The translations under genes and the position numbers were made by a program. DNA of 54,658 nt from Bacteroidales bacterium. Its GTDB lineage: Bacteria > Bacteroidota > Bacteroidia > Bacteroidales > WCHB1-69. Location of the stretch: NCBI GenBank assembly GCA_017395245.1, contig JAFPVR010000011.1:1-54658 (forward strand). The letters run 5' to 3'. Positions within the stretch are counted from its first letter, which is position 1. Every line of letters begins with the position of its first letter. Positions 16,401-23,530 of this stretch are shown here, in pieces. Below the pieces are notes generated by a model. That model was not told the origin of the DNA, ran no database searches, and saw nothing but the letters and a program-made list of their open reading frames with translations.

Positions 16401-16741
16401 ACATGGTTTATCTGTCCGATGACGGAGAACCCATCATCAACCATCTTGCACCCAAACAACTGCTTGATGTCATGCGGCTTTCTTGCAAGGGCAAGACAGA
16501 ACCAGTATTGGAATTGTGCCACGAGTTCAACAAGGAGACAAAGGACGGCCGCAAGATGCAGCATTATAGCGAACTGCTGCAAAAAGCTGTTGGCACCATT
16601 GTGAACCAAAAGGAAGAAAGCGACCTCGAAAGCCTGTTCTCCTTTGGAGAAACCACCGCTCTCGTGAATGACATCAACGGGCTTGACGACTTCGAGCTGA
16701 TATGCTTCCTTGTCATCAAGGAAGGAGGTGCCCGTGGATAA
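13466..16741 (+). CDS. SNF2-type helicase with PLD-like N-terminal domain
   Basis: 1,091 residues from ATG 13466 (MELPKQFDN); a GTG nine codons upstream is the alternative. Residues 1-~165 resemble the PLD-like N-terminal region of this helicase family (SLAAASFSIFAFEALQKEL, RFIFTSPTF), but I see no HxK(x)4D motif, so nuclease activity is doubtful. SF2/SNF2 core: Walker A ADSVGLGKTFTAL (~275), DEAH-like VIDESHNFRNG (~362), SATPVNNRF, then the C-lobe VLVFTAFSDTAEYL, TDCISEGQNLQ and RIIQRFGRVDRIGS (~826). It heads the operon helicase - DUF4391 - mod - res. The DUF4391 start codon overlaps the end of this gene. Its likely job is duplex DNA translocation or remodelling in support of the restriction complex; that role is inferred from the neighbourhood. 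Confidence 0.9.
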   Translation: MELPKQFDNITTRVIDDLKATLKKGSKVSLAAASFSIFAFEALQKELEKVAELRFIFTSPTFNKEHAKKQKREFYIPKLNRERTLYGSDFEIKLRNNLTQRAIAKECADWIRRKVRFKTNVSQMQMAGFLNVKADDEQMTYMPFNEFTTTELGCERGNNIFQLIQRLPSPTSDAYLKYFDDFWQDKENFADVTEAIIENIENVYKENAPDFLYFVTLYNIFHEFLEDISEDVLPNEATGFKSSQIWNTLYNFQKDAALAIINKLETYNGCILADSVGLGKTFTALSVIKYYENRNKSVLVLCPKKLYNNWNTYKSNYKNNPLEKDRLRYDILFHTDLSRDNGMSNGLDLALLNWGNYDLIVIDESHNFRNGGKITTDQDDENPRENRYLRLMNKVIRAGVKTKVLMLSATPVNNRFNDLRNQLQLAYEGRQELINDKLDVDRPIEDIFRSAQAQYNAWSKIEDPNERTAERLLEMLSFDFFQVLDAVTIARSRKHIEKYYDTTDIGKFPTRLIPLSKRSKLTDLDDAITFKDISEQLYELNLGVYAPSDYILPSKRDKYEIDKDGEGSNLGMSGREKGLKKLMAINLLKRLESSVNSFRLTLARMKEQIDETLKAIDLFVETRQETKLSVQTLESMLDGDESENDFLVGGKKTRVALADMDCRSWKRDLKADQEIIGLLLTMLADITPEHDSKLQMLAENLREKFDNPINGTNKKVLVFTAFSDTAEYLYENLAPVIMEKAGLHTGFVTGNGVASTIKGLRSDFNTILTLFSPVSKDADKLFPRENRAIDVLFATDCISEGQNLQDCDYLINYDIHWNPVRIIQRFGRVDRIGSRNEVIQLVNYWPDIELDDYLRLKGRVEARMTGVNITGAGNSNVLLSDEQQADLDYRKSQLQRLQNEVVDLEDMDTGINIMDLGLNEFRLDLLAYMKDNPDIEHTPFGMCAVVPASDQARPGVIFILKNRNNAVNIGRQNLLHPFYMVYLSDDGEPIINHLAPKQLLDVMRLSCKGKTEPVLELCHEFNKETKDGRKMQHYSELLQKAVGTIVNQKEESDLESLFSFGETTALVNDINGLDDFELICFLVIKEGGARG

Positions 16742-17420
16742 TATTCTAAATTACCCTAAAAGCACCATCGTTGGCCGTGTCGTGCCGAAAACGATGTTCT
16801 ACAAGTTTATGGAGGTGAACCTGCGTATGAAATCGCGCTTCGTCAATGACGTGGTGAACATCATTTGGCTATACAAGTTGTCGGCCTCCTCCCTCAATGT
16901 CACGGACACGGAGGAAATGAAGGAAATAGAGGTGTTTGTTGTGAACCTGAAACAGCCGGATTGCCCGACGGATTTGTTCAGCTTCATCGACACAAACATG
17001 CCGCACCATATCGTCTTTGTCCTCATGCACGACAACAGTGCGATGTTGCTCATCAACTACAAGGATTGGGCAGACGACACCCATACGAAATTCCGCATAC
17101 GTCAGGCCTTTGCTTCACCTTGGATGCCGATTGCCGACCTTGAACTGATTGTGCAAGGTCAGTCTTTACCTCGCATTTATGACAACTTCGTGGCGCAGGT
17201 GTCCGGCATCGGGGAACACAAGGCAGGCAGTATGGCCGAAATTGTGGAGCTAAAGAAACAGATTGCTGCCGCCGAAGCAGATCTGCAAAGTCTTGAGAAA
17301 CGGATGCGCAAAGAGCCGCAGTTAGACAAGCAGCTGCAGATGAACAAACAGGTGAAAACCAAACGATTGGCTATGGCTGAATTAAAGAAAAGATTGGAGA
17401 TAATCAGAACTAAGAACTAA
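16734..17420 (+). CDS. DUF4391 domain protein
   Basis: 228 residues if started at GTG 16734, chosen because a strong Shine-Dalgarno (GGAAGGAGG, 16720-16728) precedes it; a TTG at 16710 is in frame but has no such site. The start overlaps the helicase stop by 8 bases, so translation is probably coupled. The first ~160 residues match DUF4391 (RVVPKTMFYKFMEVNLRMK; NIIWLYKLSASSLNV; HIVFVLMHDN). The C-terminal ~60 residues (AEIVELKKQIAAAEADLQSL...) form a coiled coil that could mediate assembly. DUF4391 genes are regularly seen next to this helicase type and type III R-M genes; the biochemical role is unknown. Confidence 0.85.
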   Translation: MDNILNYPKSTIVGRVVPKTMFYKFMEVNLRMKSRFVNDVVNIIWLYKLSASSLNVTDTEEMKEIEVFVVNLKQPDCPTDLFSFIDTNMPHHIVFVLMHDNSAMLLINYKDWADDTHTKFRIRQAFASPWMPIADLELIVQGQSLPRIYDNFVAQVSGIGEHKAGSMAEIVELKKQIAAAEADLQSLEKRMRKEPQLDKQLQMNKQVKTKRLAMAELKKRLEIIRTKN

Positions 17421-17460
17421 GAGAAAAGGGAGGAGAAGTAACGACAATGGAATTCAATAA

Positions 17461-17730
17461 TTATTTGGAATAATGGAATCGCAAGGATATAACGTAAACA
17501 AAAACCATCCCATCGCTAATGGAATAGACCAAGCGATGCTCATCCGTTATACGCCGACTCCAAAGTCCCTGTTGCTGTCCTTTCAACGGTTCGGGCTTGC
17601 CAATTCCTGTAAAAGGATGGCTAACGATATCCTGAAGCAAGGCAGAGATACGTTTCATAATACGTTTGTTGCCTGTTTGCTTCCAGTATTGAAGGTCTTC
17701 GTCCGCCCTGGGAAGGAATACTATTTCCAT
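17461..17730 (-). CDS. YoeB-type mRNA interferase toxin
   Basis: 89 residues, the usual size. RelE/YoeB fold: MEIVFLPRADEDLQYWKQ at the start, the core LLQDIVSHPFTGIGKPEPLK, and the catalytic C-terminal signature LWSRRITDEHRLVYSI ending in FHYSK. YoeB toxins cleave mRNA in the ribosomal A site. The start overlaps the antitoxin's end by 10 bases, the standard antitoxin-then-toxin order. The pair is antisense to the surrounding defence operon, between DUF4391 and mod. Confidence 0.93.
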   Translation of the reverse strand: MEIVFLPRADEDLQYWKQTGNKRIMKRISALLQDIVSHPFTGIGKPEPLKGQQQGLWSRRITDEHRLVYSISDGMVFVYVISLRFHYSK

Positions 17731-17960
17731 AATTCCTCAATCTTGACCACTCGTCCCCGACCATTCTTAATGTCTTCCTGTCCTTGCCGGATAACCTCCG
17801 CCATGGCGGGCGAAGACATCAGATATTCAGTCTCGTCCATTGTCTTTTTCTGGGCTGCGATTCTCTTCAACGCTTTCAACGCCTTTTTCATAAGACCTTC
17901 GTCTTCAGCAATGATACTTAGCTCGCGGAACAGCTCCGCATTTAATTGTAATGTCGTCAT
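17721..17960 (-). CDS. Antitoxin of the YoeB-type module
   Basis: 79 residues from ATG 17960 (MTTLQLNAELFRELS), chosen because a TATTTTTG promoter lies 26 bases upstream. The longer frame to 18104 runs through that promoter and a repeat. The N-terminal half is a Bacteroidota antitoxin helix region (IAEDEGLMKKALKALKRIA); the C-terminal half is acidic and proline-poor (IRQGQEDIKNGRGRVVKIEE), fitting a toxin-wrapping tail. It should neutralise the adjacent toxin and repress the promoter with it. Confidence 0.85.
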   Translation of the reverse strand: MTTLQLNAELFRELSIIAEDEGLMKKALKALKRIAAQKKTMDETEYLMSSPAMAEVIRQGQEDIKNGRGRVVKIEELWK

Positions 17961-17985
17961 TTTCTTGTCCTTTTTATTTCCGCTG

Positions 17986-17993
17986 CAAAAATA
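17986..17993 (-). promoter_or_regulatory. -7 element (TATTTTTG) for the toxin-antitoxin pair
   Basis: Minus-strand TAnnTTTG match 26 bases before the antitoxin ATG at 17960. Confidence 0.65.
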
Positions 17994-18000
17994 CAAAAAA

Positions 18001-18079
18001 TTCTTCCTTGAGCAGCCTCGAAGAAGCAAAACGCGCAAAGCACAAGTAACCCCACACAAGGTGAAGCCGCAGTGTGGGG
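18001..18079. repeat. Composite repeat, inverted copy, before mod
   Basis: Hairpin arms CCCCACAC (18050-18057) and GTGTGGGG (18072-18079). On the minus strand this is followed by GCGTTTTG and then GGCTGCTCAAGGAAGAAT, the tail seen at 8901, 38651 and 40195. It fills the spacer between the toxin-antitoxin promoter and mod. Confidence 0.75.
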
Positions 18080-18106
18080 CCCAACAAAGACTAAAAACCC
18101 ACAATT

Positions 18107-20020
18107 ATGGAAAACCTCAAACATGTAGAAAAACAGTCCCCTGACGGCGCGCGCCTCACCCTCGACGCCCTTTATCAGATTGCCCCCTCGTGTTTCACCG
18201 AAGCAAAAGGCGAGGACGGAGAAATCCATCGTGTAGTGGACTTCAACAAACTCCGTCTGCTGCTTGGAGACAACGCCGTGGAAGACAATCCCGAAGTCTA
18301 TGACTTCACGTGGGTTGGTAAACGAGCCGCCTTGCAAGAGGCTGCAGCACCTATCAACAAGACGCTGCGTCCGTGTCCGGAGGAAAGTGTGGATTGGGAG
18401 AAGACCCAGAACCTTTACATCGAGGGCGACAACCTCGAAGTGCTGAAACTGCTCCAGAACTCCTATATGGGCAAGGTCAAGATGATTTATATTGACCCGC
18501 CATATAATACAGGTAATGATTTTGTGTATCATGATGACTTTCATCGCACGCAGCGTGAAGAAGATGAGGCTGCTGGGGTCTTCAATGAAGAGGGTGACAG
18601 GATGATTAAGAACACAGAGACAAATGGTAAATTTCATTCAGATTGGTGTTCAATGATGTATTCAAGGTTGATGATTGCGAGAAGCTTGTTAACCGAAGAT
18701 GGAGCGATTTTTATCTCCATTGATGATAACGAATTGCATAGCCTTAAGAAAATATGTGATGAAGTGTTTGGATCAAGTAATTTCCGAAACACTATCGCTT
18801 TAAGAAGAAGAATTAAAAGCCTTAATGTTCAATTTTCTGATGCCGGACTACAAACATTAAATGTAGGATTTGAATATGTGTTGGTTTATGCTAAACCTTT
18901 GTTTAAAATGATGCCAATCAGGGTGGAAAAAAGATTAGACCAACAATCAGACGAAGGTAAATGGCAAGGTTTTTGGAGTAATGCTGATAGGCCGACGATG
19001 CGTTATGATGTTCTGGGATTTACTCCATCAAAAGGTCAATGGCGTAAACAAAAAGATTATGCTATAAGAGCAGTGAAGAATTATATGGATTATTTATCAG
19101 TTCAAAACCAATACGAATCTTTGGAAGACTATTCAAAACAAACAGGCATAACAGAATTTATTCGCAGGGATTTGTCCGGAAAAGGAGAAAATGGAGGAGT
19201 CTATCATTGGCAAGCACCTGATAATACGACCTTACGAACATCAAATTGGCTTGACATAGAAGTTTCACAAATCCAAAAGGAAATCAAATTGCCGTTTGAT
19301 AATCCTAAAAACATAAAAGTACCAATAGAAATAGCAAAATTATCAGGAATAAAGGACTGTGACTTAGTATTGGATTTCTTCTCCGGTTCCGCCACTACCG
19401 CCCATGCTGTAATGCAGCTCAACGCAGAAGATGGGGGCAACCGCAAGTTTATTATGGTACAGTTGCCCGAGGAAACAGCAGAAGACAGTGAGGCTTACAA
19501 AGCTGGCTACACAAATATCTGTGAAATCGGCAAAGAACGCATCCGCCGTGCAGGAAAGAAAATAAAAGCAGAGAATCCGGATGCAAAAGACCTTGACACG
19601 GGTTTCCGTGTCTTCAAGTGCGAGAGCAGCAACTACAAGGATGTTGCCTTTGCGCCGAAAGAGTATTCACAAGAAATGCTGCTGGGCTTGCTCGACAACA
19701 TCAAAGAGGACCGCACAGACCTTGACCTGCTCTTTGACTGTATGCTCCGCTGGGGCGTTGAGTTGTCGCTGCCGCTCTCTTCGCAAAAAGTCGATGGCTG
19801 CACCATCCATAATGTGAATGACGGCGACCTCGTGGCCTGCTTCGATGGCAAGGTCACAGAATCCGTGATTGACGCTATCGCCGCCCTCTCTCCCGTGCGC
19901 GTCGTCTTCCGCGACAACAGTTTTGACGAAGCCGCACAGAAGATGAATCTCTTCGAGCTCTTCAAGCAGAAGTGCGACTGGACGGATGAAGAGGTCAAAA
20001 ACAACATTCGTGTCATCTAA
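18107..20020 (+). CDS. mod: Type III restriction-modification Mod subunit (N6-adenine methyltransferase)
   Basis: 637 residues. It modifies adenine in the recognition site and sets specificity for the Mod-Res complex. Beta-class motif order: DPPY (motif IV) in IYIDPPYNTGNDF at ~129, then the SAM motif FFSGSATTAHAV at ~424. The ~300 residues between include the target-recognition domain. The C-terminal part (PKEYSQEMLLGLLDNIKED; LLFDCMLRWGVELSLPL) matches the Mod region that contacts Res. Bases ~18485-19380 are clearly AT-rich, while both ends are GC-rich, so the recognition domain appears exchanged. No TAnnTTTG promoter was seen immediately upstream. Res follows 13 bases after the stop. Confidence 0.95.
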   Translation: MENLKHVEKQSPDGARLTLDALYQIAPSCFTEAKGEDGEIHRVVDFNKLRLLLGDNAVEDNPEVYDFTWVGKRAALQEAAAPINKTLRPCPEESVDWEKTQNLYIEGDNLEVLKLLQNSYMGKVKMIYIDPPYNTGNDFVYHDDFHRTQREEDEAAGVFNEEGDRMIKNTETNGKFHSDWCSMMYSRLMIARSLLTEDGAIFISIDDNELHSLKKICDEVFGSSNFRNTIALRRRIKSLNVQFSDAGLQTLNVGFEYVLVYAKPLFKMMPIRVEKRLDQQSDEGKWQGFWSNADRPTMRYDVLGFTPSKGQWRKQKDYAIRAVKNYMDYLSVQNQYESLEDYSKQTGITEFIRRDLSGKGENGGVYHWQAPDNTTLRTSNWLDIEVSQIQKEIKLPFDNPKNIKVPIEIAKLSGIKDCDLVLDFFSGSATTAHAVMQLNAEDGGNRKFIMVQLPEETAEDSEAYKAGYTNICEIGKERIRRAGKKIKAENPDAKDLDTGFRVFKCESSNYKDVAFAPKEYSQEMLLGLLDNIKEDRTDLDLLFDCMLRWGVELSLPLSSQKVDGCTIHNVNDGDLVACFDGKVTESVIDAIAALSPVRVVFRDNSFDEAAQKMNLFELFKQKCDWTDEEVKNNIRVI

Positions 20021-20033
20021 TCCAAGCATTACT

Positions 20034-23000
20034 ATGGCCAAGAAACTGACACTCAAATTCAAGAACCAGCAGTTCCAAACGGATGCGGCGCGTGCTGTCA
20101 CGGATGTCTTCCACGGCCAGCGCAATCAGTCAATGGTGGAGTTCACCCATGATATGGGGCGTGTCTCTGACGGCACGCTGTTCGATGTGGTGGGCTTCCG
20201 CAACCAGCCGGTTACTGTTTCGGCAGGACAGCTGTTGGAGAACATCCGCGCCATTCAGATTCCCGCGCAGTTGCGTCCATCGGAAACGATAGACACAAAC
20301 GATCTGCGCCTGACCATCGAAATGGAAACAGGTACGGGCAAAACCTACACCTACATCAAAACGATGTACGAGTTGAACAAACTCTACGGCTGGAGCAAGT
20401 TTATCATTGTGGTGCCGAGCATCGCCATCCGCGAAGGTGTCTGTCGCTCCTTCGAGATTATGAGCGAACACTTTGCCGCCGAATATGGTAAGCGCATCCA
20501 ATCGTTCATCTACGACAGCAAGCAGCTGACCAAGATAGACCAATTCGCCAGCGACAGCAATATGCACGTCATGATCATCAACACGCAGGCTTTCGCCGCC
20601 CGTGGCGAGGACGCCCGCCGTATCTATATGAAGCTGGATGCTTTCCGTTCTCGTAAGCCCATCGATGTGATAGCGGCCACCAATCCCATCCTTATCATAG
20701 ACGAGCCTCAGTCCGTTTTGGGCGCAGACAAGAAAAACGCCACTCGCAACCGTCTGCAGGAGTTCCATCCGCTCTTTACACTGCTTTACAGTGCTACTCA
20801 CCGCGCAGGCGACATCGTAAACATGGTCTATCGCTTGGATGCAATGGATGCCTATAATAAGAAGTTGGTAAAGAAGATTTCGGTGAAAGGTATTGAGCAG
20901 AAGGGCACCACGGCCACCAACGGCTACGTGTATCTTGAAAGCATAGAACTCTCCAAAGGCAACCCCATGGCCCGGATAGGCTTCGACAAGCGGATGGCCA
21001 GCACCATCAAGCCTGTGATTCAGACGGTCTCGGATGGTTTCGACATTTTTCAGCAGTCGGGGCAGCTGCAAGAGTACGCTCATGGCTACCGCATCGAGAG
21101 CATTGACGGCTTCAACCGCACTGTGCGCCTCTTGAACGGCTTGGTGTTGGGTGAAGGCGAAATGGTGGGCAAAGTGAACGACATCTATGTGCGCCGCCAT
21201 CAGATACGCGAGACCATCCTCTCCCATATCCATAAAGAACGCAAGCTCTTCTCCATGGGCATCAAATGCCTTTCGCTGTTCTTCATTGACCATGTCGATA
21301 ACTACCGTATCTATGAACCCGGAGGCGGAACGAAGAACGGCACATACGCCGAAATCTTCGAGGAAGAATATGCCAGCATCGTGGGACAGCTGCAACTGAG
21401 CATCACGGACGACCCCGAATACGTGGCCTATCTGCAGAAGTTCACAGCACCGGAAGTCCACAACGGCTACTTCTCCCGCGACAAGAAGGGCCACTATGTT
21501 CAGCCATCTGCTACGGAAATAAAGAATGAAAGCAGTAATGACGTTTCCGCATACGATCTGATTATGAAGGACAAGGAACGTCTGCTTTCGTTCAGCGAGC
21601 CCACACGTTTCATATTCTCCCATTCCGCCTTGAAAGAGGGCTGGGACAATCCCAATGTCTTCCAAATCTGCACGCTGAAAGACAGCGACAACACGACCAA
21701 GAAACGGCAGGAGGTGGGACGCGGTATGCGCCTTTGTGTGAATGACCAGGGCGAACGACAAGACGAGAACGTGCTGCATGGCAGGGTTTTCGAGGTGAAC
21801 GAGCTGACCGTCATTGCCAGCGAGTCCTACAACTCCTTCGCGGCCAAACTGCAGACGGAAATCGCGGATGCTGTGGGCGACAGACCTGTGAAGGTGAATT
21901 CACAGCTCTTCTTGGATTTGCTTGTCACCAACGCGGCTGGTGAACAGAAAAAGTTCAGGGAAGACGATGCACAAGAACTCACGTTCACGCTTCGCATGAA
22001 AGGCTATATTGACAAACAGGGACAACTCACCAAACAATACCACGATGACAAGCAGCAAGGCGTGCTTGACTTCGGGGAGGAGTACAACGAGTACAAGAAT
22101 GACATTGTCAACCGTCTTGACGCCGTGTTCAATCCGGATGCCGTCCGTCCCGAAGACGCAAGGCGCACTCGTGAAGCGAAATTTGACTCGAAGAGATTCG
22201 AGAGAAAGGAGTTCCAGGCATTGTGGAGCAAAATCAACCACAAAACCTACTACACCGTGGATTTCAAGACGGAAGATCTTATCAACCGCGCCGTCATTGA
22301 GCTTGACAACCATCTGCAAGTCACCAATATCAACATCCAAGTGGTGTCGGGCACGCTGGAGAGCATCGAGAGCAAAGACCAGCTGACAGCCGGCACTGCC
22401 ATGAGACAGACGAAAGCCGAGACAACTTCCATCCATGAATTGGTCGGCGAGAAGGTGAAATATGATCTGATTGGCAAATTGGTGGAAGACACGGGATTGA
22501 CACGAAAGGCCATCGTCACCATCTTGCAAAAAATCAGTCCTAAAACTTTTATGCAGTTTAAAGCCAATCCAGAGGAGTTTATCATCAAGACTGGCAACAT
22601 CATTAACGAATGCAAAGCCATCGCCGTGATAGAACACGTGGCCTACCATAAGCTCGACAAGAAATTTGACGCCGACATATTCAGCGCTTCAGAACTCAAA
22701 GGCCGTTTGGGTGTCAATGCTATGGAATCGAAAAAGTCTCTCTACGACCTTGTAGTGGTGGATTCGAAAGGCATAGAGATGGACTTCGCCAAAAAACTTG
22801 AATCGCAGAACGAGGTGGCGGTCTATACCAAATTGCCAGGCGGTTTCTATATCAACACACCAGTAGGGCATTACAATCCTGATTGGGCTATTGTATTTCA
22901 CGATGAACCCGACATCAAACATATCTACTTTGTGGCTGAAACAAAAGGATATGATGATGATGAAATCTTGGATTATCGTAAGACTGAGGAAGTGAAAATA

Positions 23001-23102
23001 GCATGTGCTCGTCGCCACTTCAGTACTATTTCAGACAGCAAGGTTACCTATAGAGCTGTGAAATCGTATGACAAGCTCAGAGATATAATAACAAGCGACT
23101 AA
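20034..23102 (+). CDS. res: Type III restriction-modification Res subunit (helicase-endonuclease)
   Basis: 1,022 residues from ATG 20034 (MAKKLTLKFKNQQFQTDAA), which follows the mod stop; an earlier in-frame ATG would overlap mod. SF2 motor: Walker A METGTGKTYTYIKTM (~98), motif II IIDEPQSV (~222), motif III region YSATHRAG, motif VI RQEVGRGMRL. C-terminal PD-(D/E)XK endonuclease: HYNPDWAIVF (D ~949) and FVAETKG (E-x-K ~967). With Mod it should translocate along DNA and cleave between or beside unmethylated sites. All motifs look intact, so the pair is probably active. Confidence 0.95.
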   Translation: MAKKLTLKFKNQQFQTDAARAVTDVFHGQRNQSMVEFTHDMGRVSDGTLFDVVGFRNQPVTVSAGQLLENIRAIQIPAQLRPSETIDTNDLRLTIEMETGTGKTYTYIKTMYELNKLYGWSKFIIVVPSIAIREGVCRSFEIMSEHFAAEYGKRIQSFIYDSKQLTKIDQFASDSNMHVMIINTQAFAARGEDARRIYMKLDAFRSRKPIDVIAATNPILIIDEPQSVLGADKKNATRNRLQEFHPLFTLLYSATHRAGDIVNMVYRLDAMDAYNKKLVKKISVKGIEQKGTTATNGYVYLESIELSKGNPMARIGFDKRMASTIKPVIQTVSDGFDIFQQSGQLQEYAHGYRIESIDGFNRTVRLLNGLVLGEGEMVGKVNDIYVRRHQIRETILSHIHKERKLFSMGIKCLSLFFIDHVDNYRIYEPGGGTKNGTYAEIFEEEYASIVGQLQLSITDDPEYVAYLQKFTAPEVHNGYFSRDKKGHYVQPSATEIKNESSNDVSAYDLIMKDKERLLSFSEPTRFIFSHSALKEGWDNPNVFQICTLKDSDNTTKKRQEVGRGMRLCVNDQGERQDENVLHGRVFEVNELTVIASESYNSFAAKLQTEIADAVGDRPVKVNSQLFLDLLVTNAAGEQKKFREDDAQELTFTLRMKGYIDKQGQLTKQYHDDKQQGVLDFGEEYNEYKNDIVNRLDAVFNPDAVRPEDARRTREAKFDSKRFERKEFQALWSKINHKTYYTVDFKTEDLINRAVIELDNHLQVTNINIQVVSGTLESIESKDQLTAGTAMRQTKAETTSIHELVGEKVKYDLIGKLVEDTGLTRKAIVTILQKISPKTFMQFKANPEEFIIKTGNIINECKAIAVIEHVAYHKLDKKFDADIFSASELKGRLGVNAMESKKSLYDLVVVDSKGIEMDFAKKLESQNEVAVYTKLPGGFYINTPVGHYNPDWAIVFHDEPDIKHIYFVAETKGYDDDEILDYRKTEEVKIACARRHFSTISDSKVTYRAVKSYDKLRDIITSD

Positions 23103-23161
23103 ATGGTGTTTTTCTTGGGCGACCGGGCATAAAACTCCGTGAATTAGATTCCTCGCCTCAT

Positions 23162-23239
23162 GAGAATATTCTCATCGCCTCATGAGAATATTCTCGTTGG
23201 CCGATGAGAATATTCTCGTTGGCCAATGAGAACGTTATC
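23162..23239. repeat. 22-bp direct repeat with palindromic core
   Basis: The perfect palindrome GAGAATATTCTC occurs at 23162, 23184 and 23206, exactly 22 bases apart, with a decayed fourth copy at 23228. Spacers read roughly GTTGGCCGAT or ATCGCCTCAT. It lies downstream of res. Confidence 0.85.
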
Positions 23240-23257
23240 ATTTGGGACACCGATAGG

Positions 23258-23455
23258 AGCTGCGGCATTCCTGCCGCACAGAAAACAGTAGGAGCTGCGG
23301 CAAGAATGCCGCACTAAAAGACCGACATACTACGCGGCAAGAATGCCCGCAGCTACTATTGCGGCAAGAATGCCGCGGCTACTACGCGGCAAGAATGCCG
23401 CGGCTACTATTGCGGCAAGAATGCCGCAGCTCCTACGCGGCAGGAATGCCGCGGC
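23258..23455. repeat. Array of seven GCGGCA-hairpin units
   Basis: Seven copies of a small hairpin, GCGGCA / TGCCGC with a mostly AGAA loop, at about 23262, 23297, 23335, 23361, 23385, 23412 and 23437, linked by RGCTNCTA-type spacers. Spacing is about 24-37 bases. I see no gene in 23103-23530. Confidence 0.85.
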
Positions 23456-23480
23456 TCCTATGTAAACCTTATCCCTCAAC

Positions 23481-23509
23481 AAAAAAGGGACCCCGTGTGG
23501 AGTCCCTTT
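23481..23509 (-). terminator. Intrinsic terminator of the giant surface-protein gene
   Basis: Minus-strand hairpin GGGACTCC / GGGGTCCC followed by six T, 22 bases after the stop at 23531. It may also stop transcription arriving from res. Confidence 0.8.
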
Positions 23510-23530
23510 CGGATATCATAAAATGCGTGA

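Noticed and set aside
16710-16733. Upstream TTG start of DUF4391
   Set aside because: GGAAGGAGG at 16720-16728 is correctly spaced for GTG 16734 and would lie inside the longer coding region.
17961-18104. N-terminal extension of the antitoxin
   Set aside because: It would start upstream of the TATTTTTG promoter and be translated from the composite repeat.
20130-21779. Long minus-strand frame (549 codons) inside res
   Set aside because: It lies opposite the helicase motifs of res and shows no recognisable domain.
23150-23460. Possible CRISPR array
   Set aside because: Units are short palindromes with spacers of about 8-20 near-identical bases; there are no unique spacers and no cas genes.
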